Source: an uncultured Prevotella sp.
Lineage (GTDB): Bacteria > Bacteroidota > Bacteroidia > Bacteroidales > Bacteroidaceae
Assembly: GCF_900549175.1 (NCBI RefSeq)
Contig: NZ_URNN01000008.1
Location: forward strand, 1 to 37,303
Length of the DNA: 37,303 bases
Direction: 5' to 3'
The notes beneath the pieces are model-generated. The model was not told where the DNA came from and made no database searches. It saw only the letters and a list, made by a program, of their open reading frames with translations. Shown piece after piece: positions 23,918-32,684 of this stretch (position 1 is its first letter; each line of letters begins with the position of its first letter). A program made the translations under genes and the position numbers.

Positions 23918-24736
23918 TTACGGCATCTTCGGATATTTCTTGAAGTCCGGCTTGCGCTTTTCGAGGAACGCGCGGCCACCCTCCTGAGCCTCATCAAGGA
24001 AATAATAGAGCATCGTGGCGTCGCCGGCCAGTTCCTGAATGCCCGCCTGTCCGTCGAGTTCGGCGTTAAGTCCGGCCTTTATCATACGCAGGGCCAGCGG
24101 GCTGCGCTCCATCATCGTCTCCGCCCACTCCACACACTCGTCTTCAAGACGGTCGAAAGGAACAACCTTGTTCACCATTCCCATGCGCTCCGCCTCCTCC
24201 GCACTGTACTGGCGGCAGAGGAACCAAATCTCGCGTGCCTTCTTCTGACCGACAATGCGGGCAAGATACGACGCACCGAAACCGGCATCGAACGAACCCA
24301 CCTTCGGCCCTGTCTGCCCGAAGATGGCGTTGTCGCTGGCTATGGTGAGGTCGCAGACAAGATGAAGCACATGGCCGCCGCCGATGGCATAGCCGTTGAC
24401 CATCGCTATCACGGGTTTGGGCAGACGGCGTATCTGCATCTGCACATCGAGCACGCTGAGCCGCGGCACACCGTCGCCGTCGATATATCCGCCGCGCCCC
24501 TTCACGTTCATGTCGCCGCCTGAGCAGAAAGCCTTGTCGCCCGCACCGGTCAGCAGCACGACACTGATGTCCTGCATCTCGCGGCAAAGCGAGAACGCCT
24601 GCGACAGCTCCCATGTCGTCTTCGGTGTGAAGGCATTGCGATAGCGCGGACGGTTGATTGTTATCTTTGCTATTCCGTTATATTCCTCAAACAGGATTTC
24701 CTCGAAATCCCTGATCTTTTTCCATTCTCTTTTCAT
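23918..24736 (-). CDS. menB: 1,4-Dihydroxy-2-naphthoyl-CoA synthase
   Basis: Crotonase-family enzyme that cyclises o-succinylbenzoyl-CoA. Visible: CSGGDMNVKGRGGY, the oxyanion-hole region AIGGGHVLHLVCDLTIAS, QTGPKVGSFDAGFG, and the C-terminal EKRKPDFKKYPKMP typical of MenB. Length is 272 residues from the ATG at 24736; an upstream TTG would add three residues. The gene starts 20 bp after menD ends. Confidence 0.96.
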   Translation of the reverse strand: MKREWKKIRDFEEILFEEYNGIAKITINRPRYRNAFTPKTTWELSQAFSLCREMQDISVVLLTGAGDKAFCSGGDMNVKGRGGYIDGDGVPRLSVLDVQMQIRRLPKPVIAMVNGYAIGGGHVLHLVCDLTIASDNAIFGQTGPKVGSFDAGFGASYLARIVGQKKAREIWFLCRQYSAEEAERMGMVNKVVPFDRLEDECVEWAETMMERSPLALRMIKAGLNAELDGQAGIQELAGDATMLYYFLDEAQEGGRAFLEKRKPDFKKYPKMP

Positions 24737-24756
24737 CGTTTTCAAACATTTAATAT

Positions 24757-26448
24757 CTAAAGACTTAACGCTGCCAAATACTCTTTTATTGCCCCGGCAT
24801 CCTCTTCCGCATCCGTAAACACTTCAAAAACCAACGGGCGGCGGGTGCCGCTGTAGAGGAACGTCTCCATATTGCGGGCCAGTTCGCCGGCATCGTGAGC
24901 CGCAAGATAGCCAATGTCATGGGCATCACAGATACCGTGGGCACTGGCATGATGCCCGGCGGCTATGCAACTGTCGCGCACCGGCGACGCCTCAAGTCCC
25001 GGCAGTTGGTGGAAGATGCCGCCGCAACAGTTGTTGAGCAACAGAATACGGAGATTTCCGCGAAGATTCTGATTCCAAAGGGCGTTGCTGTCATAGAAGA
25101 AACTGAGGTCGCCAATGACACAGAACGTCATGTCCGGACACGCCACAGAGAAACCGGCGGCAGTGGACAACGACCCCTCGATGCCGTTTACCCCACGGTT
25201 CACATATATATAATGGTCAGCATAAATATTGCCGAGGCGCACGGCTGAACTGTTGGCATAATGCACGCTCCAGCCGTAATCGAGTTCGTCAAGCATCTCC
25301 TCAAACCGCTTTACGGCCATCATCTGTGAATAACGCGGCATATAGGAAGCGGCATGATTGGCGGCAGACGAAAGTGCTGCCGCCCAACGGTCGGTAAAGA
25401 CACGGTCACAGTTCGATTTCCTGCCGGCGATGTACGCAGCCACACCGCTCATGACAGCAACGGCCGGCAGGTTGATTACCGCCGTCTGATTGTTGAACGT
25501 ATCATGAATTTCACCGTCGACACTCACGGCCCATGTCTCCACCCCGGCAGCACCGCGCAGAAATTTCCTCAGGCGCTTGCTCACAACAGTGTCGCCGGCA
25601 TACAGGATGAAATCGGGTTCGTAATCGGAATTTTGCCCTACTACATGCAGCACTTCGTCAAAATGCGAAATGCCACGACCGGGGCAAAGAGGCTCACGCA
25701 ACACAACCGCATGTCCGGCCAAAGCCGAAAGAGCCGCAACCAGCTCCGTGCTGTCGGCATGCTGTCCGACAACGACCATCGGACGGGCAGCGGACAACAG
25801 CCGTTCGGCGACCTGCCCAACCAACGCATCCGTACAACCGGACGGTCCCAACAGCCTTACGGCACGCACATCAGGCAGACTGCCGACAGAGAAATCAAAC
25901 AGCGGCTCACTCAACGGTACATTGATATGCACCGGACAACCGCCCGAACGTTGCGACGCAATAAAGGCTTCGTTGACCAAACGGGCACAATACCGTCGGG
26001 TGTCATCAGGGCCATGAGATTCCTCCGTCATCACATCTGCCGGCTCGGGCAACGTGACACTGCGGGCGACAAAACACCCCAAGGCACCCGGCTGCGGCAA
26101 TGTCTGCCCGTCAAGCTGCCCTATCCACGCCTGCGGACGGTCGGCCGATATTACGACAAGCGGTATATGCCTATAGAACGCCTCCGCCACGGCAGGTGCC
26201 AGATTGAGCAACGCCGTACCCGACGTGACGCATACGGCCACGGCTTTGCCCGAAGCCAGCGCCATGCCAAGAGCGTAGAATCCCGCCGAACGTTCGTCCG
26301 TGACAGGACAACACTCCAATTCGGGACATTCACTGAAATTATGTACTATCGGAGCATTGCGCGAACCGGGACACACTACCACCCTGTCCACGCCGTGCCT
26401 GACAAGCAATGCCGTCAGTATGTTTACGTTATCCTTATTACTATACAT
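24757..26448 (-). CDS. menD: 2-Succinyl-5-enolpyruvyl-6-hydroxy-3-cyclohexene-1-carboxylate synthase
   Basis: Thiamine-diphosphate enzyme that joins isochorismate and 2-oxoglutarate to give SEPHCHC. The N-terminal VVCPGSRNAPI and SAGFYALGMALASGKAVAVCVTSGTA are characteristic. The ThDP/Mg-binding motif is GDLSFFYDSNALWN ... LLLNNCCGGIFHQLPG. Length 563 residues. It follows menF by 21 bp. Confidence 0.96.
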   Translation of the reverse strand: MYSNKDNVNILTALLVRHGVDRVVVCPGSRNAPIVHNFSECPELECCPVTDERSAGFYALGMALASGKAVAVCVTSGTALLNLAPAVAEAFYRHIPLVVISADRPQAWIGQLDGQTLPQPGALGCFVARSVTLPEPADVMTEESHGPDDTRRYCARLVNEAFIASQRSGGCPVHINVPLSEPLFDFSVGSLPDVRAVRLLGPSGCTDALVGQVAERLLSAARPMVVVGQHADSTELVAALSALAGHAVVLREPLCPGRGISHFDEVLHVVGQNSDYEPDFILYAGDTVVSKRLRKFLRGAAGVETWAVSVDGEIHDTFNNQTAVINLPAVAVMSGVAAYIAGRKSNCDRVFTDRWAAALSSAANHAASYMPRYSQMMAVKRFEEMLDELDYGWSVHYANSSAVRLGNIYADHYIYVNRGVNGIEGSLSTAAGFSVACPDMTFCVIGDLSFFYDSNALWNQNLRGNLRILLLNNCCGGIFHQLPGLEASPVRDSCIAAGHHASAHGICDAHDIGYLAAHDAGELARNMETFLYSGTRRPLVFEVFTDAEEDAGAIKEYLAALSL

Positions 26449-26469
26449 TGTTTTTAATCGTTCGTTCCT

Positions 26470-27585
26470 TTATTCGGTTGCGGTCAGCAGCCGCTTCATG
26501 GTCTCCATCTTCGCTTCCGTCTCACACCACTCCTGAGCTTCAACGCTGTCTTTTAGCAGACCACCGCCCGCAAACAGCCGATAGTGACACGGGTCAACTA
26601 TCTGCATGCAGCGCAACGACACATAAAGATGCGTATAGCCATCATGATTCAACGGGCCGATAAAACCACTGTAATAACTGCGGCTGGTATGCTCGTTGGT
26701 TACTATATGCCGGAATGTTTCGTCTTTCGGCAAGCCGCATACGGCCGGAGTGGGATGCAACGTCTCTATCAGACTGCCCGTATGCGAACCATCGGCAAGG
26801 GTGAATGTGAAGTCACTGCGCAGATGCACGAGATTGCCGGCACGCGCCGTCCGCGGCCCCTCCTCATGACAATCGGTAGAGAAGCGGGCCAGCCTGTCGG
26901 CTATATACGTTGCCACATAACGCTGTTCCTTGATGTTCTTGGTGCTCCACGATATTCCGTCTGCAGAGCTGTCACCCTGCCTCAACGGCGGATTGTCGAA
27001 CCCCTGCTGACTGTCTTTCAGCTCCATCGTGCCGGCAAGGGCTATCGTGTGCCACCTGCCGCCGCCACCTTCAAGCAGCACCTCGGGCGTGGCGGCAAGC
27101 CATGTGCCGCAAACCGGCGTGGAAACGAGCACGACAAACATACGCGGATACATACGGCAGGCACGCAGGAACAGGACTTCGGCATCAACGCCTTCCACCG
27201 TCTCGATATCTTCACTGCGCGCAAGCACTATCTTACGGAACTCTCCTGATGCCAGACGTGAATGGTAGTCGGCAAAATCTTCCGAATAGGATTCTCTGTC
27301 GGCACGCACCCGCAACACGTTCGATGCCGTGGTACCGGCCTGGCCGCCTGCCACATCTGCACCGGCTGTCTGGCAAACATCCTCCGGCACTGGCCGGCAC
27401 TCAACTCTGTCAGGCTGAACAAGCAGCACGGGGCAATCTGCAGACACGGCAAACGGAGCCACCACAAAACCGCTGCATCCGTCAAGTCCGGCACACGAGT
27501 CCACCCGTTCCGGCTCACCCGATGTCTGCTCCATTATGGTATAATGGTCATCGTATGGCAACCTGTAATATGCGTAAGATGCCAT
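26470..27585 (-). CDS. menF: Isochorismate synthase
   Basis: Chorismate-utilising enzyme that converts chorismate to isochorismate, the entry into menaquinone synthesis. The start at 27583-27585 (MASYAYYRLP) is chosen because GGGAGG lies 7-12 bases upstream; the longer frame runs through the preceding gene. Motifs: FRKIVLARSEDIE, AATPEVLLE, TIALAGTMEL, NLVHLRSDF, TLHPTPAVCGLPKDE and LFAGGGLLKDS. Length 371 residues. The ribosome-binding site lies inside the end of the thioesterase gene, indicating coupling. Confidence 0.94.
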   Translation of the reverse strand: MASYAYYRLPYDDHYTIMEQTSGEPERVDSCAGLDGCSGFVVAPFAVSADCPVLLVQPDRVECRPVPEDVCQTAGADVAGGQAGTTASNVLRVRADRESYSEDFADYHSRLASGEFRKIVLARSEDIETVEGVDAEVLFLRACRMYPRMFVVLVSTPVCGTWLAATPEVLLEGGGGRWHTIALAGTMELKDSQQGFDNPPLRQGDSSADGISWSTKNIKEQRYVATYIADRLARFSTDCHEEGPRTARAGNLVHLRSDFTFTLADGSHTGSLIETLHPTPAVCGLPKDETFRHIVTNEHTSRSYYSGFIGPLNHDGYTHLYVSLRCMQIVDPCHYRLFAGGGLLKDSVEAQEWCETEAKMETMKRLLTATE

Positions 27586-27587
27586 AA

Positions 27588-28010
27588 TCACACCTCCCTC
27601 GGCTTTATGGATACGGCATAGTTGGTCACACTGACCGTAGATATTATCTCGCCGGCCGTGTTCCTCACTTCCACATTCCATACATGAAACCTGCGGCCAC
27701 GATGAACGATACGGGCCAGGGCGGTAATCGTGTCACCCTCCTTTACGGCCTTTACGTGGCTGCCACTTACATTCACACCCACATACTTCTCGCCCGGACA
27801 CAACGCCAGAGAGCCCAGTCCGGCCAATGTCTCGGCCAAGGCGAGCGTGGCGCCTCCGCTGAGCACGCCGAAAGGCTGGCGTGTGCGCCCGTCAACGGCA
27901 AGCCGCCCCATGCAGGTGTCGGGGTCGGGTGTTGAATGAAAAGTCATACCAAGAGTTGTGTCGAGTGTCGACTCGCCACGAAAACCGTTCAATAAATTGT
28001 CTATGTTCAT
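27588..28010 (-). CDS. menI: Hotdog-fold thioesterase, probable 1,4-dihydroxy-2-naphthoyl-CoA hydrolase
   Basis: The 140-residue PaaI-type hotdog protein has QPFGVLSGGATLALAETLAGLG, with the conserved acidic residue in the ALAETLA helix, and NVSGSHVKAVKEGDTITALAR. Its position as first gene of the men operon, two bases before menF, supports a role in hydrolysing DHNA-CoA (MenI). The family is certain; the substrate is inferred from context. Confidence 0.85.
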   Translation of the reverse strand: MNIDNLLNGFRGESTLDTTLGMTFHSTPDPDTCMGRLAVDGRTRQPFGVLSGGATLALAETLAGLGSLALCPGEKYVGVNVSGSHVKAVKEGDTITALARIVHRGRRFHVWNVEVRNTAGEIISTVSVTNYAVSIKPREV

Positions 28011-28304
28011 ATATCTCTGTCAAGATGATGTCACCCTTCTGTTATTGTTCACTCCAAATGTGACTTCAAAAATAATTAATTATCGCGACAAAAAGAATTG
28101 CGTATTTGTTTTTCACGTTCTTTTTAACAGAAATTAATCATGTCGCATTAAAGAAACAATGCCCTGCACACAGAAATGCCGGATAAGCCATTTATTATAT
28201 CCGAAACAGACAATAAAACAAGTGGTAAAATACGTTTTATTCAGAATAATTTATTAAATTTGCACCCACAACAGAATATTTATATTCGATATTTTTAAAG
28301 TATT
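28011..28304. promoter_or_regulatory. Divergent men-operon / lysS intergenic region
   Basis: For lysS, TAAATTTG at 28255-28262 fits the -7 consensus, with a weak TTTT-rich -33 region near 28235. For the men operon, TATTTTTG on the minus strand (28067-28074) is the best -7 candidate, but the nearest TTTG (28089-28092) is only 14 bp away, shorter than the usual 19-21. No coding frame or riboswitch-like structure was recognised. Confidence 0.5.
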
Positions 28305-30035
28305 ATGAACGTTTTAGAGTTAAGTGAACAGGAAATTGGCAGACGCCAAAGCCTTCAGGAACTGCGCGACATGGGCATCGACCCGTATCCCGCAGCGGAA
28401 TACCCCACCAATGCTTTTTCTACAGACATAAGAAACGAGTTCTGTGACGATGCAGAGCCGCGTCAGGTGTGCATTGCCGGCCGACTGATGAGCCGCCGTG
28501 TAATGGGCAAGGCCAGCTTTGCAGAGATACAGGATTCGAAGGGACGCATACAGGTTTACATCACCCGTGATGACATTTGTCCCGGCGAAGACAAAGACTT
28601 ATATAATAAGGTGTTCAAGAAACTCATGGACATCGGCGACTTCATCGGCGTGCGCGGATTCGCCTTCCGCACGCAGACAGGAGAGATTTCGGTGCACGCA
28701 CAGGAACTCACACTGCTGTCGAAGAGCCTCAAGCCGCTGCCCATAGTGAAGTATAAGGACGGTGTGGCCTACGACAAGTTCGACGATCCGGAACTGCGCT
28801 ACCGCCAACGCTATGTCGACCTTGTGGTGAACGACGGCGTGAAGGAGACTTTCGAGAAACGTGCCACAATATTGCGCACGATGCGCCGCGTGTTCGACGA
28901 GGCCGGATTCACCGAGGTTGAAACCCCGATACTGCAGCAGATTGCCGGAGGAGCCAGCGCCCGGCCCTTCATCACCCACCACAACGCGCTCAACGTCGAC
29001 CTGTATCTGCGCATTGCCACCGAGCTTTACCTGAAGCGTCTCATCGTCGGCGGATTTGAAGGAGTATACGAGATAGGCCGCAACTTCCGCAACGAAGGTA
29101 TGGACCGCAGCCACAACCCGGAGTTCACCTGCATGGAACTGTATGTAAGCTACAAGGATTACAACTGGATGATGACGTTCACCGAGAAACTTCTCGAAGA
29201 GATCTGCATCGCCGTAAACGGCACTACCGACGTCAAGATTGGCGACAACACAGTGAGCTTCAAGGCTCCCTTCCGCCGTCTGCCCATACTCGACGCCATC
29301 AAGGAGAAGACCGGCTACGACCTCAACGGCATGTCGGAAGACGAGATACGCGAGGTATGCAAGAAACTCGACATGGAAATTGACGACACCATGGGCAAGG
29401 GTAAGCTCATCGACGAGATATTCGGCGAGTTCTGCGAAGGTACGTTCATACAGCCGACATTCATTACCGACTATCCGGTGGAGATGTCGCCGCTGACCAA
29501 GATGCACCGTTCAAAACCCGGACTGACCGAACGTTTCGAACTGATGGTGAACGGCAAGGAGCTGGCCAACGCCTACTCCGAGCTGAATGACCCGATAGAC
29601 CAGGAAGAACGCTTCATCGACCAGATGCGTTTGGCAGACAAGGGAGACGACGAGGCGATGATTATCGATCAGGATTTCCTGCGCGCCCTGCAATACGGCA
29701 TGCCGCCCACAAGCGGTATCGGCATCGGCATCGACCGTCTGGCCATACTCATGACGGGGCAGCCCACCATACAGGAGGTACTGCTCTTCCCGACAATGAA
29801 GCCGGAAAAGAAAGCTCCCAGAAGTTCCGTTGCCGAATGGAACGCCATCGGCGTGGCCGAAGAATGGGTGCCGCTGCTCAACAAGTGCGGTTATTATCTG
29901 GTGTCCGACATTAAGGAACTCAACCCACAGAAACTGCAACAGGATGTCTGCGGCGTGAACAAGAAGTATAAGCTGGGACTGGAAAACCCGAAGGTGGACG
30001 AGTTTGCGGCATGGATTGAGAACTCTAAAAAATAA
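28305..30035 (+). CDS. lysS: Lysyl-tRNA synthetase, class II
   Basis: Charges tRNA-Lys. An OB-fold anticodon-binding domain (about residues 55-150) precedes the class II core. Motif 2 is YEIGRNFRNEGMDRSHNPEF and motif 3 is GIGIGIDRLAILMTGQPTIQE. At 576 residues it is about 70 longer than E. coli LysS. The extra C-terminal part (VAEEWVPLLNKCGYYLVSDI to WIENSKK) resembles a small helical DNA/RNA-binding extension seen in Bacteroidetes enzymes. Followed by an intrinsic terminator. Confidence 0.97.
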   Translation: MNVLELSEQEIGRRQSLQELRDMGIDPYPAAEYPTNAFSTDIRNEFCDDAEPRQVCIAGRLMSRRVMGKASFAEIQDSKGRIQVYITRDDICPGEDKDLYNKVFKKLMDIGDFIGVRGFAFRTQTGEISVHAQELTLLSKSLKPLPIVKYKDGVAYDKFDDPELRYRQRYVDLVVNDGVKETFEKRATILRTMRRVFDEAGFTEVETPILQQIAGGASARPFITHHNALNVDLYLRIATELYLKRLIVGGFEGVYEIGRNFRNEGMDRSHNPEFTCMELYVSYKDYNWMMTFTEKLLEEICIAVNGTTDVKIGDNTVSFKAPFRRLPILDAIKEKTGYDLNGMSEDEIREVCKKLDMEIDDTMGKGKLIDEIFGEFCEGTFIQPTFITDYPVEMSPLTKMHRSKPGLTERFELMVNGKELANAYSELNDPIDQEERFIDQMRLADKGDDEAMIIDQDFLRALQYGMPPTSGIGIGIDRLAILMTGQPTIQEVLLFPTMKPEKKAPRSSVAEWNAIGVAEEWVPLLNKCGYYLVSDIKELNPQKLQQDVCGVNKKYKLGLENPKVDEFAAWIENSKK

Positions 30036-30039
30036 TGAT

Positions 30040-30093
30040 GTGAGGAATGGCGGTGTTTCGTTAGCGAAGCACTGTCATTCCTCACTTCTTTTT
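30040..30093 (+). terminator. Intrinsic terminator after lysS
   Basis: A 21-bp stem with three G-U pairs (30040-30060 with 30065-30085), loop TTAG, is followed by TTCTTTTTATT. It ends 17 bp before the gpsA start, leaving little space for a separate promoter. Confidence 0.88.
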
Positions 30094-30109
30094 ATTCTAT
30101 ATAAAAGGA

Positions 30110-31105
30110 ATGTTCAACTGCGGAAAAATAGCGATAATCGGAGGTGGAAGCTGGGCTACAGCGATTGCCAAGATAGTGGTGGGATGCACACATCACATAG
30201 GATGGTATATGCGCCGTGATGACCGTATCGAGGATTTCCGCCGATTGGGACACAACCCGGCATATCTGCAGAGCGTGCGGTTCAATATCGACGAGATTAT
30301 GTTCTCGAGCGATATCAACAAGATTGTACAGAACTACGACACGCTGGTGTTTGTCACCCCGTCGCCGTACGTGAAGAATCACCTGAAAAAACTGAAGAGC
30401 AGACTAAGGGACAAGTTTGTGGTGACGGCCATCAAAGGCATCGTTCCTGACGAGAATCTGGTCGTATCGGAATATTTTCATCAGGTGTACGACGTGCCTT
30501 ACGACAACCTTGCATGCCTCGGAGGGCCGTCGCACGCAGAAGAGGTGGCTCTCGAGCGCCTGTCGTATCTCACAGTGGGATGCGGCGACAGGGAGAAGGC
30601 GCAGGCTTTTGCAGACATACTTACAAGCAACTTCATCAAAACAAAGACAAGCAGCGATGTGATAGGTATAGAATATTCATCGGTGCTGAAGAACGTATAT
30701 GCCATTGCTGCGGGTATATGCAGCGGTCTTAAGTTCGGCGACAACTTCCAGGCCGTGCTCATGTCGAACGCCGTTCAGGAGATGTCGCGTTTCCTTCAGG
30801 CCGTATATCCGATAGAACGCAACGTTTACGACTCTGTCTACCTCGGCGACCTGCTCGTGACGGGATACAGTAACTTCTCGCGCAACCGCACTTTCGGCAC
30901 GATGATCGGCAAGGGATACAGTGTGAAGAGTGCGCAGATTGAGATGGAAATGATTGCCGAAGGTTACTTCGGAACGAAGTGCATGAAGGAAATCAACCGC
31001 CACATGCACGTCAACATGCCCATACTCGATGCTGTCTACAACATATTGTACGAACGGATAAGCCCGCAGATTGAGATAAAACTGCTGACAGACTCGTTCC
31101 GTTAA
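30110..31105 (+). CDS. gpsA: NAD(P)-dependent glycerol-3-phosphate dehydrogenase
   Basis: Produces sn-glycerol-3-phosphate for phospholipids from dihydroxyacetone phosphate. The Rossmann motif is IAIIGGGSWATAIAKI (usually GAGSWGT, here GGGSWAT). VTAIKGI and GGPSHAEEV follow, and the catalytic Lys lies in SSVLKNVYAIAAGI. C-terminal NRTFGTMIGKGYS is typical. Length 331 residues. AAAAGGA precedes the ATG. Confidence 0.95.
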   Translation: MFNCGKIAIIGGGSWATAIAKIVVGCTHHIGWYMRRDDRIEDFRRLGHNPAYLQSVRFNIDEIMFSSDINKIVQNYDTLVFVTPSPYVKNHLKKLKSRLRDKFVVTAIKGIVPDENLVVSEYFHQVYDVPYDNLACLGGPSHAEEVALERLSYLTVGCGDREKAQAFADILTSNFIKTKTSSDVIGIEYSSVLKNVYAIAAGICSGLKFGDNFQAVLMSNAVQEMSRFLQAVYPIERNVYDSVYLGDLLVTGYSNFSRNRTFGTMIGKGYSVKSAQIEMEMIAEGYFGTKCMKEINRHMHVNMPILDAVYNILYERISPQIEIKLLTDSFR

Positions 31106-31209
31106 CATAAATAACAAGAAAATACAGAATGTATAACAAGACATTTTAGTCATGCCGGGACAAACAGCCATTCCTCATTCATGACGGCCAAAGAATCAAG
31201 ACGCGTCTT

Positions 31210-31266
31210 ATGTCTTTATGTCTGAAGAATATGTCTTTATGTCAAAAAGAAACATGTCTTTATGTC
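31210..31266. repeat. Three copies of ATGTCTTTATGTC in the pgi leader
   Basis: The 13-bp unit occurs at 31210, 31231 and 31254, with spacings of 21 and 23 bp, and each unit is itself ATGTC-TTT-ATGTC. The array ends 17 bp before the pgi start codon. The only open frame through it would extend pgi upstream with repetitive, non-conserved residues. Confidence 0.75.
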
Positions 31267-31283
31267 TAAAAAATCAAATAAAT

Positions 31284-32642
31284 ATGAAAAATATCACATT
31301 AGACATCACCAAAGCCGCCCAGTTCCTTAAGGAGGGCGCAGTGAAAGCGTACGAACCCAAAGTGAAGGCCGCACAGGAAGCCCTCGAAAACGGAACCTGC
31401 CCTGGCAACGATTTCCTCGGTTGGCTGCATCTGCCGTCGTCAATCACCCCCGAGTTTGTAAAGGAGATACAGGATTGCGCCGCCGTATTGCGCGCAAACT
31501 GTGAGGTTATCGTCGTTGCAGGCATCGGAGGAAGCTACCTCGGCGCACGCGCCGTCATCGAAGCATTGGGCAATTCGTTTGCCTGGCTCGTCGGCGACAG
31601 CAAGAATCCGACAATACTCTTTGCCGGCAACAACATCGGCGAAGACTATCTCGCAGAGCTTACAGACTACCTGAAAGGCAAGAAGTTCGGCGTAATCAAC
31701 ATCTCAAAGTCAGGCACAACGACAGAGACCGCCCTCACATTCCGCCTTCTCAAGAAGCAGTGTGAGGAGCAGCGCGGCAAGGAAGAGGCAAAGAAAGTTA
31801 TCGTTGCCGTCACCGATGCCAAGAAAGGGGCTGCCCGCACATGCGCCGACAAGGAAGGCTACACGTCGTTCATCATCCCCGACAACGTGGGCGGACGCTT
31901 CTCCGTGCTCACTCCCGTGGGTCTGCTGCCCATCGCCTGTGCTGGTTTCGATATAGCGAAGCTCGTTGCCGGAGCCGCCGACATGGAGAAAGCATGCGGC
32001 AAGGACGTACCCTTCGACGAGAATCCCGCCGCCGTATATGCCGCCGTACGCAACGGTCTTTACGACGAGGCAGGCAAGAAAATCGAGATAATGGTAAACT
32101 ATCAGCCCAAACTCCACTTCATCAGCGAGTGGTGGAAGCAGCTCTTCGGCGAGAGCGAAGGCAAGGACGGCAAGGGCATATTCCCCGCATCGTGCGACTT
32201 CACCACCGACCTGCACTCCATGGGACAGTGGATTCAGGAGGGTGAGCGCACCATCTACGAGACCGTAATAAGCATTGAGAAGCCCAACCGCAACCTGCTC
32301 TTCCCCAACGACGAGGAGAATCTGGACGGTCTTAACTTCCTCGCAGGCAAGCGCGTAGACGAGGTTAACAAGATGGCAGAGCTCGGCACACGTCTCGCCC
32401 ACGTTGACGGCGGAGTGCCAAACATCCGCATCAGCGTGCCCGAACTGAACGAATACTACATCGGCCAGCTCATCTATTTCTTCGAGATTGCCTGCGGCAT
32501 CAGCGGCAACCTGCTCGGTGTGAACCCGTTCAACCAGCCCGGCGTCGAGGCATACAAGAAGAATATGTTCGCACTTCTCGACAAACCGGGATACGAGGCC
32601 GACAGCAAAGCCATCAAGGAAAGACTGGCCAAGGAGGCATAA
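31284..32642 (+). CDS. pgi: Glucose-6-phosphate isomerase
   Basis: Interconverts glucose-6-phosphate and fructose-6-phosphate, linking sugar released by the PUL to glycolysis. The start at 31284 (MKNITLDITKAAQFL) agrees with related enzymes; an upstream in-frame ATG at 31218 would add residues encoded by the repeat array. Motifs: VVAGIGGSYLGARAVIEAL, INISKSGTTTETALTFR, GGRFSVLTPVGLLPIA, and the C-terminal NPFNQPGVEAYKKNMF. Length 452 residues. Confidence 0.96.
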   Translation: MKNITLDITKAAQFLKEGAVKAYEPKVKAAQEALENGTCPGNDFLGWLHLPSSITPEFVKEIQDCAAVLRANCEVIVVAGIGGSYLGARAVIEALGNSFAWLVGDSKNPTILFAGNNIGEDYLAELTDYLKGKKFGVINISKSGTTTETALTFRLLKKQCEEQRGKEEAKKVIVAVTDAKKGAARTCADKEGYTSFIIPDNVGGRFSVLTPVGLLPIACAGFDIAKLVAGAADMEKACGKDVPFDENPAAVYAAVRNGLYDEAGKKIEIMVNYQPKLHFISEWWKQLFGESEGKDGKGIFPASCDFTTDLHSMGQWIQEGERTIYETVISIEKPNRNLLFPNDEENLDGLNFLAGKRVDEVNKMAELGTRLAHVDGGVPNIRISVPELNEYYIGQLIYFFEIACGISGNLLGVNPFNQPGVEAYKKNMFALLDKPGYEADSKAIKERLAKEA

Positions 32643-32684
32643 CAACCGTATCAGACCCCGATTTACAGGAATACAACAACAATA

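Noticed and set aside
25354..26457. Long plus-strand open frame (367 codons) antisense to menD
   Set aside because: It lies wholly within menD on the other strand, is rich in Arg, Gln and His in the way that GC-biased antisense frames are, and shows no recognisable motif or ribosome-binding site.
28599..29507. Minus-strand open frame (302 codons) inside lysS
   Set aside because: Antisense to conserved class II synthetase motifs; no independent evidence of coding.
31210..31266. CRISPR-like repeat in the pgi leader
   Set aside because: Only three 13-bp units with 8-10 bp between them; too short and too few.
31218..31283. Upstream start for pgi giving 22 more residues
   Set aside because: The extra residues are encoded by the ATGTCTTTATGTC repeats and do not look like the N-terminus of related isomerases; the ATG at 31284 fits better.
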